Source: a filamentous cyanobacterium Phorm 6 (GTDB lineage Bacteria > Cyanobacteriota > Cyanobacteriia > Cyanobacteriales > Microcoleaceae). Taken from it: 64,000 bases of DNA. The DNA is taken from the NCBI GenBank assembly GCA_003003725.1, contig PVWI01000001.1:1-64000 (forward strand), read 5' to 3'. Of this stretch, positions 43,599 through 52,225 are shown piece by piece. The notes beneath the pieces are model-generated. The model was not told the origin of the DNA and did not search any database. It was given only the letters and a program-made list of their open reading frames with translations. The number at the start of each line of letters is the position of its first letter. Positions within the stretch are counted from its first letter, which is position 1. The position numbers and the translations under genes are program-made.

Positions 43599-45107
43599 TT
43601 ATCTCCGTTCTAGTGTTAACAGGGCGTAGGGGGCGTTGGCTAAAAATTGTTCTACTAACAATGCTGATGACTTATCGATCGCGCTGAGAGAACAGGGTTT
43701 GAGTGCAAGATTTTGGTGCAACCAATTGTGTAATTCCGTTTGCAAAGTTGTTTTAACTTGCACTAATTTTGCTTGCAATTGAGTTGGTGTTATGTTAAGA
43801 CTGTGGGCGATCGCTCTTTCGTCTACTCTCTCACATCCATAGTAGCGGCACAGCAGCGTAATTTCCAAATTCAGGGCTGGATGCAGCCTTAAGGTGGTTT
43901 GCAAGAACTTGTACAGAATTGCATTTTGGCAATACCAAGTCAGCCATTCATCAAGCAGAATTGATAGGCGATCGACATCTTTTACACTGAAGGTAACATT
44001 AACTTGGGTTTGACTCCACTTCACCAAACTTGTTAACAGATATTTTTTGTAGCTAGTTAACTGTCGCGAAATTTTATATTGCTTGATGCCAAATTCTTTA
44101 CCGATGTAACTTTGGTTAAATCCAGTAAAGCCATGTTCCAAGATTAACATTTTTTTGGCATCAGGAAAGTCACGAGAGAGGGAGACAATCGCACTTGCTA
44201 ATTCAGTTGTCATCTGTTGCAGGCGATCGGATCGCTCCGTGTCTTGCTGTCTGTTCGATGCTTGCTGCTCAAATTGCTCAGTCGTTTCTGATTCTAAATT
44301 CCAGTTTTCTGCATCCAGGGAATGAAATTGAATGTGAGTAGATGCCCGTAGCGCATCAACACAAATTTGCAACAATGCTTTGACTTCTGGCACTGTGAAT
44401 GGTTGAATGGAGTGGGGGAATTGTTGTTCGGTGCAAAATTGGGCGATCGCCTCCCATTGTTCCGCCGTTGGCTCTGGTAATCGCTGATTTTTGCCTGCTT
44501 TAACTGGGGCATAAACTTCTAAAAAAGCTTGCCAAGTTAGGAAGCAACGAGATAATTGGGGATCTCGAATTGCGAAGTTCTGTAAAGCAGTTTTCAGACC
44601 TTTTTTCGAGGTGCTCCGTAGCAGTCCCCAGTCACTTTGCCTTTGTGTTGGTTCATTTTTACGTACTTCGCTCATAATAGCGTCGCGCAGAGGAGGACTG
44701 AGATAGGTTTCGATTTTGCTTTGGGTGCGATCGAACTTAGTGCACAATTCTACTGCTCGGTTAGCCATGTAACTTCTGGCAATTTGCAAATAATCTGCCA
44801 AAATCAGATCCGGTGTCTGGAAGGCATCATAAGTGGATTTCGCCGCTAAGTAGCAAGCCATATCCACATAAGCCAGCAGATAGCTGAGTGCTAACAAATC
44901 CGAGTTACTTTTAGCAGCTTGGTTGCAGAAATATCTCAGCAAAACTGTTTCATCATGTAGCTCTGGATGCTGTTGCAGCAAGCGTATTAAATGTTGTCTT
45001 AGGCGATAATCCTGCACTGGGCGAGGATGGGGATTGACTTGATAATAAGTGGAAAATCGATCGATTATGTTTGTCATTCTATGTGTCATTCTAGTGACTA
45101 CTCCCAA
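43599..45107 (-). CDS. Divergent sigma-70-like protein
   Basis: A 502-residue protein, probably a very divergent sigma-70 family factor. Most of it is helical; a region 4-like HTH is suggested by QSYIGKEFGIKQYKISRQLT (about 350-370) and a second HTH-like segment by DERAIAHSLNITPTQLQAKL near the C-terminus. Starts are possible at TTG 45107, ATG 45089 and ATG 45077; the ATG at 45077 (MTNIIDRFSTYYQ) is a good candidate. It is the first gene of the sigma/DUF1822/CHAT cassette. The assignment rests on pattern and context; promoter recognition residues are not obvious. Confidence 0.6.
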   Translation of the reverse strand: MGVVTRMTHRMTNIIDRFSTYYQVNPHPRPVQDYRLRQHLIRLLQQHPELHDETVLLRYFCNQAAKSNSDLLALSYLLAYVDMACYLAAKSTYDAFQTPDLILADYLQIARSYMANRAVELCTKFDRTQSKIETYLSPPLRDAIMSEVRKNEPTQRQSDWGLLRSTSKKGLKTALQNFAIRDPQLSRCFLTWQAFLEVYAPVKAGKNQRLPEPTAEQWEAIAQFCTEQQFPHSIQPFTVPEVKALLQICVDALRASTHIQFHSLDAENWNLESETTEQFEQQASNRQQDTERSDRLQQMTTELASAIVSLSRDFPDAKKMLILEHGFTGFNQSYIGKEFGIKQYKISRQLTSYKKYLLTSLVKWSQTQVNVTFSVKDVDRLSILLDEWLTWYCQNAILYKFLQTTLRLHPALNLEITLLCRYYGCERVDERAIAHSLNITPTQLQAKLVQVKTTLQTELHNWLHQNLALKPCSLSAIDKSSALLVEQFLANAPYALLTLERR

Positions 45108-45376
45108 ATGATTTTTGAGTGGCTGAAGTTATATCGGGAGCAATCGGCAAATTATGCCATGAGGAAATGGTCAAAGTTTTTGGCGGCGACTTCAGTAAGG
45201 ATGGGGAGTTGGGGATTGGGAGGGGTATTTGGAGCAGGGGTTTTCCAGAAACCGGGCTATCTGGGCTAGGGTGGCGCATGAGTACCTCGTTGGGGGGCTG
45301 TATGGCTTGCTATATATGTATCGTGGGGAATTGGGAAAATTATGCAGTTTCGTTGGGAAGTTGTTTTTGGGGGGTG

Positions 45377-48199
45377 TTAGGGATTTTGGAGCGATCGCCA
45401 TGTCGGGGGCACTTCGGCGGGGTTTTGGCAGATAACCGGCAGCCACGAAGCACAAGGAAAGTAATTTTCCAGAGCTTCCAACTTCTCTCGTGCTTCTCTG
45501 ACTGCTAGATAGAAAGATTTACCGCTGGCGAAGGCGGTGAGGAAGTTTTTCAAGAATTCTTGTGCAACTACATTGGGCACCAGTTCTCGAAAAACAATAA
45601 TTTGTGGAATGTGCAATTGAGCCAGTTGATTCGCTAATCCTAAGCCGTCGCAAGAGTTAAAAATTGCAATTTGCAAGCCCCTTTCAATGGCTGTGCTGAG
45701 AGCATTTTTTAGATCGGGAATGCTTAGCTTATCCGTATCGTTGATATAAATATAACCAGTGCTACCATCCATTTCGCTGGAACTGTGACCGGAAAAACAG
45801 AGAATATCCCAACCTTTTTCATCCCACAATTGTTCATCTAATTCTTGGCGACTGGACTTGACAATAAAAAATGTTTCTGCATCTAAGTGTGTTAGTAACT
45901 CTTGGTCTTTATTCAGATTAATTCCTTTATCGTCGCCCAAAATTGATAAGATTCTGATTCTGTCTCTGGTAACAGCAGTTTTTAAAGGTCGATCGTAAAA
46001 AGGTGAACTTAAAGCAATTTCAGCTTTGCGGTAAGCTTTAAAAAAATCCCACAGATGCCAAGGGAGGCGACGCACATCGATATTTTGTGATTGGATGATT
46101 ACCTGAACTTCATCATAACGGTTTAATTTCTCACGCAGGATTCGATCTATGAGCCGAAATTGCTCGGCATTAAGCCATTTATTTAGTTTTTCTTCTAACT
46201 CTTCAGCTAATTTGTCAATTGTAAATTCAGAAGCATTGGTTACTTGTATGATATTTTTTTGCATTCGAGCTGCTTTTTTCTCTACTTCTATAAAACGGTT
46301 ATATTGTGAATGCCAAAGATGATAAAAATCAACTAGATATGGTGCTGGTGGCAACTCACCTGGATGTTGAGTAGGCAATCTTTCATCCTCAGTCCAAATT
46401 TGAGCGATGACAAAGGGAAATCCTGTTTCAAAGTCACCAGATATCAGTGTGAGGATAACTAAATTAACCGCTGTTGGGCCTTCGGCTATAGCTTGAACTT
46501 CAGACTCGTTAACGGGAACATTAAGGGCTGGTTTCGCCAGGATATCAATAATTTTTTCCATATTGGAACTTTGCTGAATCTCTCTCTGACGAGAATCTTC
46601 TAGCTGCTGGCGATAAACCGTAATCTGCTCATCTTTGCTTTCTAGTTTAGCTTGATACTTTTCCTCTATGGCTTTGAGTGCAATTTCGTAGTTTTGGGTA
46701 AATTCCCTATGAATCTTTTCTTTGTTGGTATCTGGGGGAACGCTGACTCTAACAACCACAACCCCATCGCCTTTGTTTTCGATGCTTTGGATAGTGAGTT
46801 CGGTGTCTTCATTCTCAACTTGCACTTGTTGGAAGGCGGGGATAAAGGCTTTCCAGTCAACGCCGTTGCGGAAAATTAAGTCAACAGTCGTGAGAACTTC
46901 TTGGAATAGTTTGGTAAATTCTCCGGGTGCAAATTCACCACTGTTGGGACGGCGTTCGCGGTCATCGGTTCCGGGTTTTGAAGATTCTAAAAGATAAATA
47001 TATCGACAATCGACATTATCCAAATTAGTATTACTTTTTATATTCCAGGCTTCAAGGGAAGCACCTGTCATTTGAGCGCTGGTAAAGTCAGTGCCAATTG
47101 CTTCAGTGAGCGTTAAATTAGCCGCTTCTAAATTAGCGGCTTGGAAATTAGCCTCACTGATATTAGCTCCTTTTAGATTAGCGCTATTTAGGTCAGATCC
47201 TATCAAATTGGCTCCTTTGAGATTAGCGCCAAGGTAAGATTTTCCAGCACCATTGCCAGTGACGAGTAAGTCTCGAATCAAGGGCTTGGCTAAAATAGTG
47301 TTATCTGCTTTAGCCCGATCTAGTTTTTGTGCCTTATTAAACCAAGCGCGCGTCAAATTTGCGTTGCTAAAATCAGTATTATTGAGAGTAGCTTTAGTAA
47401 AATTAGCATGGGTTAAATCGCTTCCTTGAAAGTAAGTACCTTTTATAGCTGCATATTCGACGGCTAGATTTTTTAGCCATAAAAATCTGATATCTTCAGC
47501 TAAAGCTCTCCAGCTAATATAAGTGGATATAAAAGTAACACTATAAGTACCAAATAGCATCCCAATTGCAGCCCCTGCCCTCACGTCTGCAAATTTGGGA
47601 CCAAAAGTTACAAGTAAAAGCCCGATCGCAGAGCCACACAACGTCAAAGTCACAGCAAAAGTAAACTTTTCAGCTACAGCTTCAGCAAAAGTTAAAGCTA
47701 ATGCTAAAGCAAAGATAAAAGCCAAAATTAAAATTAAAACTAAAGCAAAACCTACAGGCCCAGCTACTTCTACGGACAAACCAAAACTAAATGTTAAAAC
47801 CAAAATAAAGGTAAAAGCTATGCCCATAGATAAAGTAAAAACTGATTTAACCTCCTTAAAGACAAGAAGGCTGATAAAACCGATGCAGGCTATAAAATAA
47901 AATATGCCCGGATAGGTGAAAAACTTTTCATATTTAGTGGCTAGAAAAGAGCCGACAAAAGCGCCCCCAACGGCTGCGGCAAATCCTGCTAAAAATGCGA
48001 CAACTAATGAAAATGCTAGTAGTAAAAATTTCCATTGGCTTGGTAATCCTGCTTTAGCATGGCTAAAATTCGCACCTATCAAGATAGAATCAGTAAAATT
48101 TGCTCCTCGGATATCTGCATAGGAGAAGTTTGCACCCGTAAAGTCTTGACTTTTGAAATTGCGTCCTCGGAGATTTTGACCAGAGAAGTCTTGAGTCAT
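45377..48199 (-). CDS. Pentapeptide-repeat membrane protein with a C-terminal CHAT protease
   Basis: A 940-residue protein. Pentapeptide repeats (NFSYADIRGANF) occupy residues 1-50, then about six hydrophobic helices (about 55-240), then a second pentapeptide block (ANLKGANLIGSDLNSANLKG, about 255-390), a coiled coil (about 500-560), and the array CHAT module at the end (VRRLPWHLWDFF, RILSILGDDKGIN) with catalytic His805 (FSGHS) and Cys850. This is the only array CHAT at the C-terminus of a membrane protein, so the protease faces one side of a membrane and could be released or clustered there (inference). It is the last gene of the upstream sigma cassette. Confidence 0.88.
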   Translation of the reverse strand: MTQDFSGQNLRGRNFKSQDFTGANFSYADIRGANFTDSILIGANFSHAKAGLPSQWKFLLLAFSLVVAFLAGFAAAVGGAFVGSFLATKYEKFFTYPGIFYFIACIGFISLLVFKEVKSVFTLSMGIAFTFILVLTFSFGLSVEVAGPVGFALVLILILAFIFALALALTFAEAVAEKFTFAVTLTLCGSAIGLLLVTFGPKFADVRAGAAIGMLFGTYSVTFISTYISWRALAEDIRFLWLKNLAVEYAAIKGTYFQGSDLTHANFTKATLNNTDFSNANLTRAWFNKAQKLDRAKADNTILAKPLIRDLLVTGNGAGKSYLGANLKGANLIGSDLNSANLKGANISEANFQAANLEAANLTLTEAIGTDFTSAQMTGASLEAWNIKSNTNLDNVDCRYIYLLESSKPGTDDRERRPNSGEFAPGEFTKLFQEVLTTVDLIFRNGVDWKAFIPAFQQVQVENEDTELTIQSIENKGDGVVVVRVSVPPDTNKEKIHREFTQNYEIALKAIEEKYQAKLESKDEQITVYRQQLEDSRQREIQQSSNMEKIIDILAKPALNVPVNESEVQAIAEGPTAVNLVILTLISGDFETGFPFVIAQIWTEDERLPTQHPGELPPAPYLVDFYHLWHSQYNRFIEVEKKAARMQKNIIQVTNASEFTIDKLAEELEEKLNKWLNAEQFRLIDRILREKLNRYDEVQVIIQSQNIDVRRLPWHLWDFFKAYRKAEIALSSPFYDRPLKTAVTRDRIRILSILGDDKGINLNKDQELLTHLDAETFFIVKSSRQELDEQLWDEKGWDILCFSGHSSSEMDGSTGYIYINDTDKLSIPDLKNALSTAIERGLQIAIFNSCDGLGLANQLAQLHIPQIIVFRELVPNVVAQEFLKNFLTAFASGKSFYLAVREAREKLEALENYFPCASWLPVICQNPAEVPPTWRSLQNP

Positions 48200-48255
48200 A
48201 TTTAGTTACAAATTGGTAAGTAAGAAAATTAGTTTTCGGAGTTATTATGAATCAA

Positions 48256-49461
48256 TCAATTCCGCAGTGGATAACCACAATTTTCGCAAAAAATAACATC
48301 TACCACATTTTCATACTCGCAACACTTACAACGAATTCTAATTTTTGTAGAAGGCGGCGCAACGGCAGATTTTACCCCACATAACTCCTGCCAACTCACC
48401 GGCTCCTCAGCAAGGTTTTGACAAATAACCGGCAGCCAAGTTGCACAGGGAAATTCACGCTGCACACTTTCCAACCTTTCTCGCGCCTCCCGCACCGCCA
48501 AATACAAAGATTCGCCGCGAGCAAACGCCTCAAGAAAATATTTCAAAAATTCTTGAGCCACCATATCGGGTACAGGCTCTCGCATCACAATTACTTGTGG
48601 CATATTCAAATCGGCTAACTGGTTGGCAATTCCCAACCCATCACACGAGTTGAAAATTGCCAACTTTAAGCCCCTCCCTATTGCCTTTCTCAGAGCAAAC
48701 TTTAAATCGCCAATTTCTACACTTTTACCATTTTTAATAAAAAGTTTTCCTGTAGTAGCATCAGGTTCACTCACACTATGACCGGCAAAAAATAAAATAT
48801 CCCATCCCGGCCCCCGCAAATCCCAAATCACGGGAGAAACCTCTTTTTCTTCTGGTTCCTTGACAAAAACAATTTCCGCCTCCGGTAACTTTTCTTCTAA
48901 TTCGCGCTGATCCCTCTCTAATTTAATTCCCGTACTATCACCAATAATTGCCAAAACTCTCACCTTATTTCTAGTTTTAGGCGAATTTTGTCGCTGACAG
49001 ACGGGAGAACTCAAAGCTACTTCCGCTTTCAGGTGGTGGTCAAAAAACTCCCACAAATGCCAAGGTAAGCGTCGTAAGTGGGAATCTTCAGTTTGAATAA
49101 TGAACCGCACTTCTTCATCTGGCTTAACGTTCCTCAGCAAACCTGCGTTCGCAGGATAAAATTCCGGTGATTTGAGCCAATCATTAAGCTGCTGTTTTAA
49201 AGCATCGCTGTCGGCTTCTAAATCGCGACGAGAAAAATTTGTTACCTGTGTTGGCTTCGCTTCAATTCGCAACATTGAACCCATTTGACGGTATTTTGAC
49301 TGCCAAGTATTATATAGCTGCGGAATCTGCGGTGCAGATGGCAATTTGCCAGTAAATGTCCCTACTAAGCGCTGGTTATCTTCCTTAATTTCTAATCTGA
49401 CGTGCTGAAATCCTTGCTGGCAATCACCAGCTATAAAACTCAAGACAACTATTTTACCCAT
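48256..49461 (-). CDS. CHAT protease with C-terminal zinc ribbon
   Basis: A 401-residue protein, the smallest array member. Chosen start: ATG 49461, because it gives the family MGKIVVLSF start and GGGG lies upstream; the ATG at 49467 would add two residues. CHAT module LRRLPWHLWEFF and RVLAIIGDSTGIK; catalytic His (FAGHS) at about 228 and Cys (FNSCDG) at about 273. After a short linker the protein ends in a four-Cys zinc ribbon (CKCCEYENVVDVIFCENCG). There is no ATPase domain, so it is a bare protease plus ribbon. It follows the DUF1822 copy by about 30 bases. Confidence 0.9.
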   Translation of the reverse strand: MGKIVVLSFIAGDCQQGFQHVRLEIKEDNQRLVGTFTGKLPSAPQIPQLYNTWQSKYRQMGSMLRIEAKPTQVTNFSRRDLEADSDALKQQLNDWLKSPEFYPANAGLLRNVKPDEEVRFIIQTEDSHLRRLPWHLWEFFDHHLKAEVALSSPVCQRQNSPKTRNKVRVLAIIGDSTGIKLERDQRELEEKLPEAEIVFVKEPEEKEVSPVIWDLRGPGWDILFFAGHSVSEPDATTGKLFIKNGKSVEIGDLKFALRKAIGRGLKLAIFNSCDGLGIANQLADLNMPQVIVMREPVPDMVAQEFLKYFLEAFARGESLYLAVREARERLESVQREFPCATWLPVICQNLAEEPVSWQELCGVKSAVAPPSTKIRIRCKCCEYENVVDVIFCENCGYPLRN

Positions 49462-49491
49462 TCTCATTCCCCTAGAGATTTTGAATTAAAA

Positions 49492-50856
49492 TTAGATAGC
49501 AAAATGTTCAGTAATTTCGGCATCTTCCAGCGCTACCTTAATACTGAAAGGCTCTCCTGCTTCACCGCTGAATTCCAATTGAATCCAATTATCGGCACTC
49601 CGCGCTTGAGCCTCCAAAAAAACATCTCCCAATTCACTATCAATTACAATCAGTTTTGTCCCTGCTGGCAGATAGGTTTGTGCAGCAGATAGGGGATACA
49701 GTCTGATGAGAATATCGGTTTTTTCGGCATTTTTTTGGCAATTGACAATCAATACAACAGGATAGCCAGCCAAGGAGATTTCTCTCACCTTACTTGCGCT
49801 AAGGGTTGGCGATTCGGTGTCAGCAGTGCGGGAACGGGGGGCGCTGGCAAATCTAAAAATTAGATTTCCTTCTTGGTTGCTTAAAAATGATTCCAGACTC
49901 TGCCAGTTGTATTGAGAATTACTTTCAGATTTTTGCAACCATTCATTTAAACTAATTAAACCAGTAGTAGTTGGGGATGGGGGAACCATTACAGGTTGTG
50001 GAATTTGCCCTGTGGCATCAGTGCTTTCATTAGTTGGAGTTCCGGGATTAACCGATTCATCTGAGTCATCACCACCCCAGATTTCATCCAACTTTTCTAG
50101 CAACTCTTCTGCTAAATCTTGCAACTCAGTTTGTTGTGAATCATCAGACTCTTCTCTATCCACAATAGGTGCGCTACCTCTGAAGGCAAAACCAGGTTTT
50201 GCAGGCACGTAACTCGCTAAGAACTCCCCGCCCGCATAGCGTCGCTCGTATTTGTTATAGGTGCGGTATATTCGCTCCATTTCCGCGATAATTTCAGGCA
50301 GAGATTGCTCGTTCAATCTCTCTCGAACTTTAACAGCTACGGGGTTATGACCTTGAAAAAAATCCAGCGCCGTTTCCAGTCGGTGCAGGTGGTCTAAAAA
50401 TGCTTCTAACGGCTGAAAACTCTCGCAAGAAAGTTGTTCCATCATTTCTAAAGGGTTGATGGTTGGGTAAAATCCAAAGAGAGTTGCTTCTCTCGATGAT
50501 TCATCTATTTCTACCGCCACATAGCCGATCCGATTTTCCCAAGTATCAGCCGGAATATAACAGTTTTCATCTGCCGGTAACACGGGACGGCATTCTAGCT
50601 TCCCAATACCTGCTATTTCTAAATCGGCGACATCCATCAAAGGCTGCATGGCTGGATTTAGACTATCGGAAGCTTCTAAATCGGTTTTAATGCCCAAACA
50701 CTGACAGTAGGTATCCACTGCATAAACTGCTAAAGTATTTAGATAAACTTGTCTGGCTTTTGCTGGACTTTCATATTGCTCTTGAAAGGATTTTGCTAGT
50801 TTCAATGCTTTGGATGTCAGGGGTACTGCAAACATCGGGCGACTGGTGTATGTCAT
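49492..50856 (-). CDS. DUF1822 family protein, second copy
   Basis: A 454-residue DUF1822 protein. The N-terminus (FAVPLTSKALKLAKSFQEQY) and the middle (PADENCYIPADTWENRIGYV) are family-typical. The last about 100 residues match the 42409 copy (FLEARSRQADNW versus FLEAQARSADNW, then IQLEFSGE). An acidic Ser/Thr/Pro linker occupies about residues 225-300. It lies 17 bases after the 50874 sigma-like gene and 30 bases before the CHAT-ribbon gene, repeating the order of the other cassette. Confidence 0.87.
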   Translation of the reverse strand: MTYTSRPMFAVPLTSKALKLAKSFQEQYESPAKARQVYLNTLAVYAVDTYCQCLGIKTDLEASDSLNPAMQPLMDVADLEIAGIGKLECRPVLPADENCYIPADTWENRIGYVAVEIDESSREATLFGFYPTINPLEMMEQLSCESFQPLEAFLDHLHRLETALDFFQGHNPVAVKVRERLNEQSLPEIIAEMERIYRTYNKYERRYAGGEFLASYVPAKPGFAFRGSAPIVDREESDDSQQTELQDLAEELLEKLDEIWGGDDSDESVNPGTPTNESTDATGQIPQPVMVPPSPTTTGLISLNEWLQKSESNSQYNWQSLESFLSNQEGNLIFRFASAPRSRTADTESPTLSASKVREISLAGYPVVLIVNCQKNAEKTDILIRLYPLSAAQTYLPAGTKLIVIDSELGDVFLEAQARSADNWIQLEFSGEAGEPFSIKVALEDAEITEHFAI

Positions 50857-50873
50857 GGCTGTTTTATCCTAAT

Positions 50874-52145
50874 TTACTCTTGGTTGTTGTTTTTATTTCT
50901 GCGGGTTCGATTCGGCGGTTTGGGTATGAGTTGAAAGTAATTGATACCGTCAAGGTAAAAATATATCAGTTCCGTGACATTGACTTGTAACGGTCTGGCG
51001 AGAATTGTCCAAGATTGCACTCCCTCCAATCGCGATTGAATTATTCCTTTAAAAGTAATTTGAGGGCGATCGGGCATTGTTCTTCTATTATACTCCCCTT
51101 CAGAGTCGGTAACAATTTGTTCGATCGCAGATTGTGGCAAGGCTAGTCTTGCTTCTAAATACTCTTCGATAATTGGCTTGAAATAAGAGCAGGTACGGGT
51201 GTAAAAAGGACTGATTGTTGTCTGAGCATTGACTCTATTCCCAAATTTTCTATCTATTTCCGTTAAGCTAGCCTGTTGAAACTTTAAAATGGCGATTGCA
51301 CGAAAGTTAACATCAGGAAAACCTCTAATATGCTTGCCCGTAAAAATGCCATCTGGATCTTGATGGATGATTTTAATCACCTCTGGAGATAGCCTTGAGT
51401 CGGCTTTTATTTTAATTCGATCAAATCTCGTTTCACTTGGGCTATCACCATCTGGATCTGCAATTTGTGCATCCCCTGAAACTACGTTGAGTCGCTTGCG
51501 GATGATATCAATAAACCTGAATTGTAAATAACGAGCAAACCAGTTCCAAAACTTGAGAGGTCGATAAAGTTGCTGGACTTCATCGCAGAAAGTATTCCAA
51601 GTTTGTTGTAAATCAACATCGCTATTTTGAATTTTTTGGCATAAATTTTTACAGGATTGAGCTAGAAGTTGAGCTTTTTCTGGCGGATATGTTTGAGTCT
51701 GGTTGTTTATTCGTCTTTGTATAAAGCTGCGGCGAAATTTTTCTACTTGTTGGTTGAATTCAGAATAAACTTCGGGAGTTCGCTGTGATGGTGATACTTC
51801 GCTAAACTTCAGCCATGCTTTATACAGCTTGGAATTTACTCCTTTATTGAAAATATTAATGTTATTCAATATCTCTTTTTGAGTAATTTGTATAACATCC
51901 AACCAATCCTCCTCAAAATCACCTTCTAAAATTGCCATATATCTGTCGCGACACCGCTTTTTGATGCCACCTAATCGCCGTTTTGCCTCATCATCTGTAG
52001 GTTTTTTGCGACCTCGTAAGCTTGATCCAGGAAACATAATTTCCCACAACTGTGGTATAATTTTGCGCCATTTTGGATCGGTATTTTTGGGATATAATTG
52101 GGCCTGGGATACAAGTTCTTGGAGGAGGCGATCGAGTTCGTGCAT
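50874..52145 (-). CDS. Divergent sigma-70-like protein, second cassette
   Basis: A 423-residue protein. The N-terminus (MHELDRLLQELVSQAQLYPK) and the region with FWNWFARYLQFRFIDIIRKR resemble the region 2 part of cyanobacterial sigma-70-like proteins found beside DUF1822 genes. LTEIDRKFGNRVNAQTTISP aligns loosely with the HTH of the 43599 protein. No membrane segment; the C-terminus is basic. It is the first gene of a cassette with DUF1822 (17-base gap) and CHAT genes. The sigma assignment is moderate only, based on pattern and conserved context. Confidence 0.55.
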   Translation of the reverse strand: MHELDRLLQELVSQAQLYPKNTDPKWRKIIPQLWEIMFPGSSLRGRKKPTDDEAKRRLGGIKKRCRDRYMAILEGDFEEDWLDVIQITQKEILNNINIFNKGVNSKLYKAWLKFSEVSPSQRTPEVYSEFNQQVEKFRRSFIQRRINNQTQTYPPEKAQLLAQSCKNLCQKIQNSDVDLQQTWNTFCDEVQQLYRPLKFWNWFARYLQFRFIDIIRKRLNVVSGDAQIADPDGDSPSETRFDRIKIKADSRLSPEVIKIIHQDPDGIFTGKHIRGFPDVNFRAIAILKFQQASLTEIDRKFGNRVNAQTTISPFYTRTCSYFKPIIEEYLEARLALPQSAIEQIVTDSEGEYNRRTMPDRPQITFKGIIQSRLEGVQSWTILARPLQVNVTELIYFYLDGINYFQLIPKPPNRTRRNKNNNQE

Positions 52146-52225
52146 GGGCGATCGGGTTCAGCAAAAAAGGGATGCTCTCAATTATACCAAGAGAACACCC
52201 CCCACTTCATCCATTCCCGATTCTC

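Noticed and set aside
45119-45508. Overlapping open frames in the gap upstream of the 43599 gene
   Set aside because: Several frames on both strands are open over a Gly-rich low-complexity stretch, partly overlapping the CHAT end; no ribosome-binding site or family character.
47595-47900. Lys/Ala-rich plus-strand reading frame
   Set aside because: It is the antisense of the membrane helices of the pentapeptide-CHAT gene; the composition is a by-product of hydrophobic codons on the other strand.
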